A stretch of DNA of 64,000 nt, taken from contig OZ250180.1 of the NCBI GenBank assembly GCA_965238215.1, forward strand, positions 2,666,001-2,730,000, given 5' to 3'. The notes beneath the pieces were generated by a model, which was not told the origin of the DNA, did no database searches, and saw only the letters and a program-made list of their open reading frames with translations. The DNA is from JAPULR01 sp965238215. GTDB lineage: Bacteria; Chloroflexota; Dehalococcoidia; Lucifugimonadales; GCA-2712585. This document shows positions 9,801 through 17,407 of this stretch, piece by piece (within the stretch, counting starts at the first letter, position 1; every line of letters begins with the position of its first letter). The position numbers and the translations under genes were made by a program.

Positions 9801-10387
9801 ACGGCTACGGGGACTTCCACTCCCAGCTTATCAGACAGGTCGTCAATGGCGGCCAGGGCAGCTTTAACGTTCAGCGTGTCTTGGGAAGTCTCCACAAGAA
9901 GCAGGTCTGCGCCCCCATCCCAAAGCCCCGATGCCTGTACGAAGTAGTGCTCCCGAAGCTCGTCCCAAGTGATGCCGCCTGTGACCGAGATCGACCGGGT
10001 TGTAGGCCCCATGGATCCGGCGACCAGGCGAGGGCGCTCTGGCGTGGAAAATTCATCCACGGCTTGCCGAGCGTTCCGGGCCGCCGCTTCGCTTATTTCC
10101 CGCGCCCGGTGGCCCAGGCCGTACTCGTCCAGCACCAGGGGCGTGCTGCCGAAGGAATTGGTGATAACGATGTCCACACCCGCTTTCAGGTAGGAGCGGT
10201 GGATGTCCTGCACTATCTGCGGACGGAGAACGTTCAGGTACTCGTTGCAGCCCTCGTACTCAGGCCCGCCGAAGTCTTCCGCAGAGAGATCCAACGCTTG
10301 TATTCTAGTGCCGTTGGCGTCGCCCGCTATCAGAATTCGCCGCCTCAACAGGTCCATGAGACGCTTCTTATGTTCGGAGGATTTCAC
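6881..10387 (-). CDS. metH: Cobalamin-dependent methionine synthase
   Basis: A 1168-residue four-module enzyme (E. coli MetH is about 1227). Residues 1-310 are the homocysteine-binding barrel with zinc ligands Cys231 (GMNCSTG) and Cys294-295 (GGCCGT). Residues 335-600 are the pterin (methyl-tetrahydrofolate) domain. Residues 630-715 are the helical cap. The cobalamin domain has DVHDIGKN at 728-735, with His730 the expected cobalt ligand. A Pro/Ala-rich linker (870-900) leads to the AdoMet reactivation domain ending with RFSFGYPACP and the SMMDPEGSVSALVMHHP region. The enzyme moves a methyl group from methyl-tetrahydrofolate to homocysteine. The GTG start at 10387 is preceded by AGGA at 7 bases; an ATG at 10357 is possible. 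Residues 22-27 read GDANGT instead of the usual DGAMGT. No cobalamin or SAM riboswitch was recognised upstream. Confidence 0.95.
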   Translation of the reverse strand: MKSSEHKKRLMDLLRRRILIAGDANGTRIQALDLSAEDFGGPEYEGCNEYLNVLRPQIVQDIHRSYLKAGVDIVITNSFGSTPLVLDEYGLGHRAREISEAAARNARQAVDEFSTPERPRLVAGSMGPTTRSISVTGGITWDELREHYFVQASGLWDGGADLLLVETSQDTLNVKAALAAIDDLSDKLGVEVPVAVQCTIETMGTTLGGQDVEAFYSSVSHRNLLWVGMNCSTGPEFMRDHLRTLASFSRFPVSVIPNAGLPDEDGNYNETPEKFSQTLLSFVREDWVNVLGGCCGTTPEHLRPLVEAVANTAPRRASGHRAVVFSGLEALTVDEDIRPVLVGERTNVLGSRRFKRLIRQGKFDEASEIGRRQVRRGAQVVDVCLQDPDRDEMTDVVTFLKGLVRKVKAPIMLDSTDTAVLGEALKHTPGKSIINSINLEDGEERFESVTPLARSFGAGLVVGCIDDDKEQAQAITRVRKLEIAQRSYRLLTEKYGIPPEDIIFDPLVFPIGTGDKNYVGAGVETVEGVRLIKEHLPRARTVLGISNVSFGLPPAGREVLNSVMLYHCVQAGLDMAIVNTEGLVRYASIPEDERRLAEDLIWWRGEDPIAAFADRFRERRVQRPESERKKMPLDQRLSSAIVEGIKEGLEGDLKEALSGRSPLEIINGPLMDGMNEVGRLFGLNQLIVAEVLGSAEVMKAAVSYLEPLMESGEAATRGTIVLATVKGDVHDIGKNLVDIILSNNGYRIINLGIKVPPQDLIQAYREHRPDMIGLSGLLVKSAQMMVETVRDFSEAGIDCPVLVGGAALTNRFTRLRIAPGHRGAVVYARDAMSGLNLAHRLADADERQRLASELVMETRSIEKEEASRIRTPRATKPRSTGSTVVPVQAAPAPPPPDLRRHMLKDFDLSEIFRYVNPVMLYVRHLGYRGRFVEALEAGDVKALELQERVQQVEDVMIERGDITANAVYQFYRAASEADDLLILSGDGRRVLERFRFGRQSGGDGLCLSDYVLPRTSGVPDYVAAFVTTVGPGVRELAAEWQEKGDYLSSHVMQVLALEGAEAFAELLHKRLRAAWGFSDVEGLTNMDLFKANYRGRRFSFGYPACPRLEDQEQLWRLLEPEKTVGVSLTEGSMMDPEGSVSALVMHHPQAKYFNLSREDMERLESKFR

Positions 10388-10567
10388 CCTTTGTTCCTGT
10401 TCTTGAACCCGGCCCTTGTTCCCGGGGCGGGGGGAATTTGATATTCAGCATCAATAGTAAGGGGAGAATCCAGCAAGGCACAAGGGCAGGCCCCACCTTT
10501 AACAAAGACGCGACGATGTGCAATAATGGAAACGTAAACAAAAGCTACTATGGGGTTTTGATTCGCT

Positions 10568-11122
10568 ATGCCTAAAAGCTTCTGGATGGTGGTAAAGAGT
10601 CCGGGAAACTACGAAATTGCCAAGAAACGACATTTCGACATGGTGGGGCTCATAGCCCAACACCGGCGCAAGGTTCAACGCATGGCTCCGGGCGACCGGG
10701 TGCTGCTATACATCTCCCAGGATAGATATTTTGCGGCCTCGGCGTCGGTGACCAAGACCCTGGTCATAGACCATTCGCCCCTGTGGAATGTGGAGGGCGG
10801 GAGTGATTTCCCCTACCGCGTGGGCATACAGCCCGACGTGGTGTTGCACCCGTCCCAGTATATCGACGCCTACCAGATAGCCCCTCGCATGGATTTTACC
10901 CGCCGGTGGACCCCTGAATTATGGTTCCTAGCCTTCCAGGGCAGCCTGCATCTCATCTCCAAGTTCGATTTCAACATGGTGGAAGAGGAGATGAAGAAGC
11001 AGAAGCGAACCCGCAGATACCGGCACGCCGACAAACCGAGGCAAAGACCCGCCCTTGAGGCCACCTGCAAGCTGGAAGACCAGGGACACATGAGCCGCCC
11101 ACTCAGCCGTGTCGGTTGGTAG
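10568..11122 (+). CDS. EVE-domain (PUA-like fold) protein
   Basis: A 184-residue cytoplasmic protein. Residues 1-140 match the EVE domain: FWMVVKSPGNYEIA at the start, MAPGDRVLLYISQDRYFAA in the core, and WTPELWFLAFQGSLHLIS near the end. EVE domains are PUA-like folds that read modified bases in DNA or RNA and are often associated with defence or RNA-modification functions. The tail from residue 145 is basic (KKQKRTRRYRH) and may contact nucleic acid. It is divergent from metH, and the neighbours give no clear functional link. Family membership is seen in the sequence; the ligand is unknown. Confidence 0.8.
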   Translation: MPKSFWMVVKSPGNYEIAKKRHFDMVGLIAQHRRKVQRMAPGDRVLLYISQDRYFAASASVTKTLVIDHSPLWNVEGGSDFPYRVGIQPDVVLHPSQYIDAYQIAPRMDFTRRWTPELWFLAFQGSLHLISKFDFNMVEEEMKKQKRTRRYRHADKPRQRPALEATCKLEDQGHMSRPLSRVGW

Positions 11123-11144
11123 AGGGAGATAGCGGAGGATTTTT

Positions 11145-11296
11145 CTTAGAGGGCGTCTAAAAAGTTGCCGGTGGGGCGAAGCATAAACGTCTGTCAGGCA
11201 GAAAGATCCGCCCCTCTAACCCCAGACCCTTCGGCTCCGCTCAGGGTGACATGGATCCCTTGGGCTGACTAAGGGACTAATTAGACACCCTCTTAG
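11145..11296. repeat. Small inverted-repeat element (MITE-like), 152 bp
   Basis: The ends are imperfect inverted repeats of 16 bp matching at 14 positions: CTTAGAGGGCGTCTAA at 11145-11160 and TTAGACACCCTCTTAG at 11281-11296. The interior has no ORF and carries a phrase (CCTTCGGCTCCGCTCAGGGTGACA, split here as CCTTCGGCTCCG then CTCAGGGTGACA) of the type dispersed in intergenic spaces of this window. Size, non-coding interior and terminal repeats fit a miniature inverted-repeat element. No target-site duplication was identified with confidence. Confidence 0.5.
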
Positions 11297-11328
11297 GGAA
11301 TTTTGGGGAAACTCGGAAAACTCCTACC

Positions 11329-11700
11329 TTACCGTTTCTTGCCTGACAGGTCCCACTTACTACGGAAGAACTCCGCAATGGCCTGCTGGCTTTTTTCCTC
11401 TGGACTGAGTTTGTCCCATTCTTCAAGGAGTCGCAGAGTTTCCTTTCTATGCCTTTCCTCTACTTCTCTTTTGTAAAGGTCATATAACATCGCTACACCT
11501 TCGACTATTATCACACTCGTCGCAATTATGATTATAACAAATGGAGAAAATCCTTTGCCGATAGCAAGAGCCGTTTCTAGGGCGCTATCGGTGGTATTGC
11601 CTGCAATCTCTTGATAGATGACCAAACCCAAACAGCCTAGGAACTGCAGCACGAACAGCAGAATAAACCATTGTGCCCTCGACTTGGGAACAGAAAGCAT
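11329..11700 (-). CDS. Small two-helix membrane protein, unknown function
   Basis: A 123-residue protein not recognised as a named family. Two hydrophobic helices are visible, at about residues 10-30 (WFILLFVLQFLGCLGLVIY) and 50-72 (FSPFVIIIIATSVIIVEGVA). A charged helical cytoplasmic tail follows (residues 73-123, rich in Glu, Arg and Lys). No catalytic motif is evident. The ATG at 11700 lies within a perfect inverted repeat (11698-11724). No clear Shine-Dalgarno precedes it. The gene is less GC-rich than its neighbours. Confidence 0.6.
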   Translation of the reverse strand: MLSVPKSRAQWFILLFVLQFLGCLGLVIYQEIAGNTTDSALETALAIGKGFSPFVIIIIATSVIIVEGVAMLYDLYKREVEERHRKETLRLLEEWDKLSPEEKSQQAIAEFFRSKWDLSGKKR

Positions 11701-11724
11701 TTGTGCGAAAGTTTAGCACAAATG
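11698..11724. promoter_or_regulatory. Perfect 9-N9-9 inverted repeat over a start codon
   Basis: CATTTGTGC (11698-11706) and GCACAAATG (11716-11724) are exact inverted copies separated by 9 bases. The left arm contains the start codon of the minus-strand membrane protein gene. The geometry is that of a dimeric repressor operator or a translation-blocking hairpin; the binding factor is unknown. Confidence 0.45.
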
Positions 11725-11776
11725 ACTTTCGCTAGCTACTAACCGCTCGCAGAAAGCCAGTTTAATCAGACGGAGC

Positions 11777-12034
11777 CTACAGCTCCGCCGACACCGAAAC
11801 CAAGTCTCCCTCCGTAGCGGCCAGAATCAGGTTGGCTACTGCCACCGCCGTTTCTCGCGGCATTTTCAATCCCACCTGACGTGGCCGGTCCGTCGCGTGA
11901 AAGCTCACCTCCAGCTCCTCGTCTGTCAGCTTCAAGACCACCCGGTCGAAAAGGGAAGGATGGTCAAAGTTCCGGGAAGATAGGGACCCCTTCTCCTCAT
12001 ACTCTCTTCGCTGAATGCCAACAATACTTAGCAT
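11777..12034 (-). CDS. Small conserved-looking protein, unknown function
   Basis: An 85-residue soluble protein. A GAGGGAG Shine-Dalgarno sits about 6 bases before the ATG at 12034, supporting translation. The sequence has alternating strands (RVVLKLTDEELEVSFHA) then a helix (ETAVAVANLILAATEGD), suggesting a compact alpha/beta fold. No family is recognised. It lies between the membrane protein gene and uvrA and is probably monocistronic. Confidence 0.55.
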   Translation of the reverse strand: MLSIVGIQRREYEEKGSLSSRNFDHPSLFDRVVLKLTDEELEVSFHATDRPRQVGLKMPRETAVAVANLILAATEGDLVSVSAEL

Positions 12035-12149
12035 AATCCGTCTCCCTCGCCCAGGTGGTCAGCCCTTTTCGGAAGGTCCTGAGTTTCAACCAAGGTATTA
12101 GAGCATGCTGTTTGTGTCAACCGCACGTTGTCGTTAAGCAGGCCTCTCT

Positions 12150-12240
12150 GAGCGCAGTGAAGCGGGGTTCAGAGTCAAGGGGTGAGGGAGTGCGTCCAAG
12201 GACGAGATCCTTTGCTTCGCTTAGAATGACATGTCGGGCC
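12150..12240. repeat. Intergenic repeat of the TTCGCT...AATGACA type
   Basis: This non-coding stretch upstream of uvrA contains GATCCTTTGCTTCGCTTAGA followed by ATGACAT (about 12207-12233). It resembles the interior of the element at 11145-11296 and the intergenic phrases near 45714 and 63867. These short sequences recur between genes and probably belong to one dispersed family. Confidence 0.45.
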
Positions 12241-12323
12241 GGCGGAATGACGAGGGCGGGAGGTACTGTTTATGGGCTGGTAGTGCTAAAATGGGGACTG
12301 AATCACGTCTGGAAAAGGTGCAG

Positions 12324-15224
12324 ATGCCGCAGGAAAACATCGTCATTCGCGGGGCAACCCAGCACAACCTGAAGAACGTCAGCGTGACCATACCCCGGGA
12401 CAAGCTGGTCGTCATCACGGGCGTTTCGGGCTCCGGCAAGAGCTCCCTGGCCTTCGACACCATCTACGCCGAAGGCCAGCGACGCTATGTGGAGTCTCTC
12501 TCCGCTTACGCGCGCCAGTTTCTGGGCCGCATGGACAAGCCGGAGGTGGAGTATATCGAAGGGCTTTCGCCCGCAATCTCCATAGACCAGAAGGGCGTGT
12601 CCCACAACCCACGCTCCACGGTAGGCACCGTCACGGAAATCTACGACTATCTGCGCCTCCTCTTCGCTCGCGCGGGTCGGCCCCACTGCCCTGGATGCGG
12701 CCAGCCCGTGGCCCGCCAGACGGTGCAGCAGATTGTGGACTCCATTCTCAGCCTCCCCAACGGCACTCGCATAATGGTGCTGGCCCCCAAGGTTAGACGC
12801 CGCAAGGGCGAGCACAAGGACGTGTTCAGCGAGGCTCGCAAGGAGGGCTTTGCCCGGGTGCGTGTCAACGGAGAGGTCATGCGCGTCGAGGACGCGGAGG
12901 GCCTAAACCTGGACAAGCGCCGCTGGCACTACGTGGAGCTAGCCGTCGACCGCCTCGTGATCGACGAAAACCTGGAGTTGGTTCGGGTCACCGACTCTGT
13001 CGAGACGGCCCTCCGCGAGGGCGGGGGAGTGGTGCAGATTTCGGTGGAGGGCGGCGAGGAGCGGGAGTTCTCCGAGCAGTTTGCCTGCGTAAGCTGCGGC
13101 ACCGGCCTGCCGGAGATAGAGCCCCGCACTTTCAGCTTCAACAGCCCCCACGGGGCCTGCTCCGCCTGCACCGGCTTGGGCTACAAGCTGGAGGTGGACC
13201 CCGAACTGGTGCTCGCCAACAAGGACCTGTCACTGCGGGAAGGCGGCGTACTGCCCTGGTCGAGGGCCGGTTCCTCCAGCCCCTGGTACGGCAGTATGCT
13301 GGAATCCATCGCCCGCAGCTATGGCTTCTCTACGAGGGAACCCATACGGAAGCTGTCGGAGCATGCTGTCAACCTCATTCTGTACGGCAACGAGGGCGAG
13401 TCCGTCACCATCAAGCACACCACACAGCGGGGCCGCGTCTACAGCTGGAAGACCAACTTCGAAGGTGTAATTCCGAATCTGGAACGCCGCTTCCGGGACA
13501 CGGACTCCGACTACATTCGGCGCGAAATCGAGCGTTACATGGCGGCCCGGCCCTGTCAGGCCTGCAGAGGCCTACGCCTGCGCCCGGAGGCCCTTTCGGT
13601 GAAGGTAGACGGCCGGGGAATCATGGACGTGTGCGGCCTCCCTGTAACCCAAGCCCTCCAATGGGCCAACGGGCTGGCGACGGAGAGTTCCACCAACGGC
13701 ACTATCCTCCCCCTTTCCGCCCGTGAGAAGGCCATCGCTCAGCCCATCCTCAAAGAGATCTTTACCCGGCTTCAGTTCCTGGAAAACATCGGATTGGGCT
13801 ATCTGACCGTGGACCGGTCGGCCCGCACCCTTTCCGGCGGCGAGGCCCAGCGCATCCGTCTGGCCACCCAGATAGGCTCCGGCCTTACTGGAGTCCTATA
13901 CGTCTGCGACGAACCCACCATTGGCCTGCATCCCTTTGACGATAATCGCCTCATCGGCACCCTCAACCACCTACGAGACCTGGGCAACACCGTAATAGTC
14001 GTAGAACACGACGAGGCGATCATGCGCGCCGCCAACTTCATCGTAGACCTGGGGCCCGGCGCCGGCGAGCACGGCGGAAACGTGGTTGTCACCGGCACTA
14101 TCGAAGACGTCATGTCTTCCGACAAGTCTCTAACCGGCCTCTACCTCAGTGGACGCAAGACCATTCCGATGCCGGAGGCTCGACGGGACGGCAACGGCGC
14201 GGCCCTTAAGGTCAAGGGCGCTCGCGAAAACAACCTCAAGAACGTCAGCGTCAAGTTCCCCCTGGGCCGCCTGGTCTGCGTCACCGGCGTTTCCGGCTCC
14301 GGCAAGAGCACCCTGGTCTACGAAATCCTGTATAAGCGGCTGGCCCAGACCATCAGCCGCGCCAAGGACCGTCCCGGCAAGCACGACGCAATCGAGGGCA
14401 TGGACTACCTGGACAAGGTTATAAACATCGACCAGTCCCCCATTGGGCGCACGCCCCGCAGCAATCCGGCCACCTATACGGGCGCCTTCACCCCCATCCG
14501 TGACCTTTTCGCCAGCCTGCCCGAATCCAAGGCCCGGGGCTACAAGCCCGGCCGCTTCTCCTTCAACGTCAAGGGAGGGCGCTGCGAGGCCTGCAAGGGG
14601 GAGGGCTACACCCACGTTGAGATGCAGTTCCTTCCCGACGTTACCGTGCCCTGCGAGGTCTGCAAGGGCCGGCGATACAACCGGGAGGCCCTGGAGATCC
14701 ACTACAAGGAGAAGAGCATCGCCGACGTTCTGGGCATGACGGTCTACACCGCCCTGGAGTTCTTCCAGAACATCCCGAAAATTCGCAACAAAATGGAGAC
14801 CATGCGGGACGTGGGCCTGGGTTACATCCGGTTGGGCCAGCCCGCCACAACCCTATCCGGCGGGGAAGCCCAGAGGGTGAAGCTCTCCACGGAGCTTTCC
14901 AAGCGAGCTACCGGCAAGACTCTCTATCTGCTGGACGAGCCGACCACTGGTCTCTCCTTCTCCGACTGCGCCGCCCTACTGAACGTGCTGCACCGGCTGG
15001 TGGACGCGGGCAACTCGATAATTCTAATCGAGCACCACCTGGACATGATCAAGAACGCTGACTGGATAATCGACATGGGCCCCGGCCCCGCCGACAAGGG
15101 CGGGCGGGTGGTGGCAGAGGGAACGCCGGAACACATCGTATCGGTGGAAGCTTCCCACACCGGCCACTACCTGAAGAAGGTGTTGACCGCGTCGCGTACA
15201 CGGGTGGCGGCGGCTGTGGATTAG
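12324..15224 (+). CDS. uvrA: UvrA, excinuclease ABC subunit A
   Basis: A 966-residue DNA-damage sensor of nucleotide excision repair. It carries two ABC ATPase modules: Walker A GVSGSGKSS near residue 36 and GVSGSGKST in the second half, each with an LSGGEAQR signature and DEPTxGL Walker B region. Two zinc modules are visible: CVSCG...CSAC in the first half and CEAC...CEVC in the second. The first also has the insertion typical of the UvrB-binding region (HCPGCGQPV onward). The ATG at 12324 (MPQENIVIRGA) matches the family start. The open frame continues 31 codons upstream through an intergenic repeat and looks non-coding. No uvrB or uvrC is present in the window. Confidence 0.96.
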   Translation: MPQENIVIRGATQHNLKNVSVTIPRDKLVVITGVSGSGKSSLAFDTIYAEGQRRYVESLSAYARQFLGRMDKPEVEYIEGLSPAISIDQKGVSHNPRSTVGTVTEIYDYLRLLFARAGRPHCPGCGQPVARQTVQQIVDSILSLPNGTRIMVLAPKVRRRKGEHKDVFSEARKEGFARVRVNGEVMRVEDAEGLNLDKRRWHYVELAVDRLVIDENLELVRVTDSVETALREGGGVVQISVEGGEEREFSEQFACVSCGTGLPEIEPRTFSFNSPHGACSACTGLGYKLEVDPELVLANKDLSLREGGVLPWSRAGSSSPWYGSMLESIARSYGFSTREPIRKLSEHAVNLILYGNEGESVTIKHTTQRGRVYSWKTNFEGVIPNLERRFRDTDSDYIRREIERYMAARPCQACRGLRLRPEALSVKVDGRGIMDVCGLPVTQALQWANGLATESSTNGTILPLSAREKAIAQPILKEIFTRLQFLENIGLGYLTVDRSARTLSGGEAQRIRLATQIGSGLTGVLYVCDEPTIGLHPFDDNRLIGTLNHLRDLGNTVIVVEHDEAIMRAANFIVDLGPGAGEHGGNVVVTGTIEDVMSSDKSLTGLYLSGRKTIPMPEARRDGNGAALKVKGARENNLKNVSVKFPLGRLVCVTGVSGSGKSTLVYEILYKRLAQTISRAKDRPGKHDAIEGMDYLDKVINIDQSPIGRTPRSNPATYTGAFTPIRDLFASLPESKARGYKPGRFSFNVKGGRCEACKGEGYTHVEMQFLPDVTVPCEVCKGRRYNREALEIHYKEKSIADVLGMTVYTALEFFQNIPKIRNKMETMRDVGLGYIRLGQPATTLSGGEAQRVKLSTELSKRATGKTLYLLDEPTTGLSFSDCAALLNVLHRLVDAGNSIILIEHHLDMIKNADWIIDMGPGPADKGGRVVAEGTPEHIVSVEASHTGHYLKKVLTASRTRVAAAVD

Positions 15225-15374
15225 GGGGGTGGGGCCACACCGTACGAAAGATTGAGCGCCAGGCCTCCGGTTTTTCAGGGGGAATGTACAGAAAGGTTGC
15301 GTTGGACGAGGGCAAAGTGACTTTTGCCCAGTGTCAGTTTGGGGCATATGGACGCTTTTGATTCTTGCAATTTT

Positions 15375-15671
15375 TTATGGCGGAGTGATCTTAAGGGTTT
15401 CCAGATCACCCTGTAAGTGATCAATGACTTTGTTGATATCGGCAAGGTCAAGCCGGCTGCGATTGTATTTGGTCGCAACATTGGCAGCAAATGGCCTTGA
15501 GCCACTGTGTCCAATTCTAACTGCCAGCCTCTCAATCTCATTCTGTAGAGCCGCATTGTCTTCATGTATCTTGGAAATGCGCTCGTCGATTTGCTGGGAA
15601 ACCTTTTGTACTACAAGAATACATTCCATCAGCCTTTTCACTAGCAAGATATTTGTTTCTCTCTGGTTCAT
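15375..15671 (-). CDS. Small coiled-coil protein, unknown function
   Basis: A 98-residue protein with a strong Shine-Dalgarno (GAGGAG, 7 bases before the ATG at 15671). The middle (VSQQIDERISKIHEDNAALQ and on through NEIERLAVRI) reads as a coiled coil, and a second helix lies near the C-terminus (IDHLQGDLETLK). No family is recognised. It is co-directional with, and downstream of, the methyltransferase-HNH gene, and both are more AT-rich than the backbone, so it may belong to the same acquired patch. Confidence 0.5.
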   Translation of the reverse strand: MNQRETNILLVKRLMECILVVQKVSQQIDERISKIHEDNAALQNEIERLAVRIGHSGSRPFAANVATKYNRSRLDLADINKVIDHLQGDLETLKITPP

Positions 15672-15765
15672 TAACTTGCTCCTCTCTTAAACATCAGAAC
15701 CTTGACGATGTAGCTCGTAACCCTGCCTAGATAGTCTTGGGAATTATCTTCCTGTGTACTACGGT

Positions 15766-17169
15766 CTAGCGGATGCTAGCTAACTGCGCTAAAAGATACG
15801 CCTGTTCCCTGTCTCCCTTGACTCGGTTGCAGTGGGAACAGAGTAGTTGCAGGTTTTCCAGGTGGTCCGTCCCGCCTTTGGAACGGGGTATCACGTGGTC
15901 CACCTCGAATATCTTGAAGGGGAAGTCCATGTCGCATCCCTTACATCGGCCTTCCTGCTGGCCATAGAGAACGTGCTTGTTCTTGCGATAGTTCTTTGGT
16001 GCATCGATATCTGTTCGGCGGAGAATATCCGTCCGGGCCACTACCTTGCTAGCCCATAACGCAATTCCCGGTTCCTGTTGTTTGAGGCGATACTGAACAA
16101 GCTCTGCTGCCTTGGCGGATAAGTCTATCCCTACCCATTTCCTACCCAGCCGCTCTGCCGCTACGCAAGCAGTGGCGCAACCACTGAAAGGGTCAAGGAC
16201 TAGGTCGCACTCGTGACTGCTGGCTTTGATGATTCGTTCTAGAAGGGCAAGGGGTTTTTGAGTGGGATAGCCGGTGCGTTCTGTGCTATGAGCTCCGATC
16301 TGCGTGATATCGTCCCACAGATTTTGGATAGGCATTCCTTTCAGCTCGTCGACAAAACTCTTTCTTCTAAGTCTTCCCGTTTTCTTCTTGGGGTAATGGA
16401 TACGGCCTTCCCTGTCCCATTGAGTCATTTTCTCTTTGGTTATCATCCATCCATTCTTGGGTGGCGCATATCCTTTATATTCATAAATCAGATTGGGTCG
16501 ATATGCAGGATTAGTCAGACTGGTTGCTTGATACCAACGACCACTTTTGTCAACGTGGGTAAAGTATTTCCGAATGTAGGTCTGATATTCTGGCGAGTCT
16601 TTGTTATATTGCGGATAGAATCCGGCAGACTTTGATTTTGCGTAGAACAAAATGATATCTGTAGAGACGCCAAATCTTACCGAGTCGTGAACGGCACTAG
16701 AGTATCCATGTCGCCGCTTCCAAGAAATCTCATTTCTGAAGTTTGCTGTCCCAAATACGGCGTCCATTAGTTGCTTAAGATAATGGGATGCAAAGGGGTC
16801 ACAATGTAGGTAGATGCTTCCTGTGGCCTTGAGTACCCGACGCATCTCTAATAGTCGGACCGCCATCATCGTTAGGTAGGACTGCATCCCCTTGCCGTGG
16901 GTTAACCCAGCCGTTCTCAAGACGTGGGCAGTTGCTGGTTGCTCATCGGCAATCAAGCCCATCCAGGCAACGTCTAAGTCGGATAGCGTCCAGGTATCCT
17001 TAAAGGCAGCCCCTGCGGCCTTGCTACCTACTGGGGCCGAATAATTGCGATTACTGTTGAAGGGCGGGTCTAAGTAGATAAGGTCAACACACTCGGAGTT
17101 CATGCCCCGCAGTATGTCCAGGTTATCCGCCGTCCATAGTGTGCGGTTAGCGAAATTGGGGGTAGCCAT
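15766..17169 (-). CDS. DNA methyltransferase fused to an HNH nuclease domain
   Basis: A 467-residue protein. Near residue 35 it has YLDPPFNSNR, the DPPF catalytic motif of N6-adenine or N4-cytosine methyltransferases. At about residues 325-350 it has LDPFSGCATACVAAERLGRK, the AdoMet-binding motif. Catalytic motif before AdoMet motif is the beta-class order. The last 60 residues form an HNH domain: CKGCD, then EVDHVIPRSKGG, HLENLQLLC, and SHCNRVKG with paired CxxC zinc ligands. One chain may thus modify and cut DNA, as in compact restriction-modification enzymes, but methyltransferase-HNH fusions also occur without known restriction. A 37-residue ORF with a strong ribosome site ends 6 bases upstream. 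Base composition is lower in GC than the flanking genes. Confidence 0.88.
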   Translation of the reverse strand: MATPNFANRTLWTADNLDILRGMNSECVDLIYLDPPFNSNRNYSAPVGSKAAGAAFKDTWTLSDLDVAWMGLIADEQPATAHVLRTAGLTHGKGMQSYLTMMAVRLLEMRRVLKATGSIYLHCDPFASHYLKQLMDAVFGTANFRNEISWKRRHGYSSAVHDSVRFGVSTDIILFYAKSKSAGFYPQYNKDSPEYQTYIRKYFTHVDKSGRWYQATSLTNPAYRPNLIYEYKGYAPPKNGWMITKEKMTQWDREGRIHYPKKKTGRLRRKSFVDELKGMPIQNLWDDITQIGAHSTERTGYPTQKPLALLERIIKASSHECDLVLDPFSGCATACVAAERLGRKWVGIDLSAKAAELVQYRLKQQEPGIALWASKVVARTDILRRTDIDAPKNYRKNKHVLYGQQEGRCKGCDMDFPFKIFEVDHVIPRSKGGTDHLENLQLLCSHCNRVKGDREQAYLLAQLASIR

Positions 17170-17175
17170 TTGTGC

Positions 17176-17289
17176 CTACTTCGAGCGTTTGCTTGTGGTC
17201 AGCCTGTCTTGCAGCGTGGGGTCTACGCTACGGAATATGGCTTGGGCTAAGTCATCCGGTGTCTTGCGTTGCGGCCTCTCCTCGATCAT
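17176..17289 (-). CDS. 37-residue ORF upstream of the methyltransferase-HNH gene
   Basis: A short ORF with a near-ideal Shine-Dalgarno (AGGAGGG four bases before the ATG at 17289), ending 6 bases before the methyltransferase ATG. The product begins MIEERPQRKTPDDLAQAIF and is charged and probably helical, with a basic end (TTSKRSK). No family is recognised. Tight spacing suggests translational coupling to the methyltransferase; a small regulator or specificity partner is possible but unproven. Confidence 0.55.
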   Translation of the reverse strand: MIEERPQRKTPDDLAQAIFRSVDPTLQDRLTTSKRSK

Positions 17290-17352
17290 TGTACCCTCCT
17301 GTTAAGACATTGGGAGTGTACTCTAGCCTAGAATATACTTTCAAGCATGAAA

Positions 17353-17368
17353 CCTAATTAGGTATAGT
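17353..17368 (+). promoter_or_regulatory. Possible promoter with adjacent palindromic operator
   Basis: A perfect 10-bp palindrome CCTAATTAGG (17353-17362) directly abuts a -10-like TATAGT (17363-17368), about 40 bases before the oxidoreductase ATG. The -35 is poor (TTTCAA/TTCAAG near 17339-17345). A palindrome within the spacer is a typical repressor position, but the regulator is unknown. Confidence 0.35.
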
Positions 17369-17407
17369 ATGCAAATCCAGAAGAACACACGAAGGGGCGC
17401 ATAAACG

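Noticed and set aside
10388..10567. Cobalamin or SAM riboswitch upstream of metH
   Set aside because: No conserved B12 box or SAM-aptamer core was recognised on the minus strand. A covariance search would be decisive.
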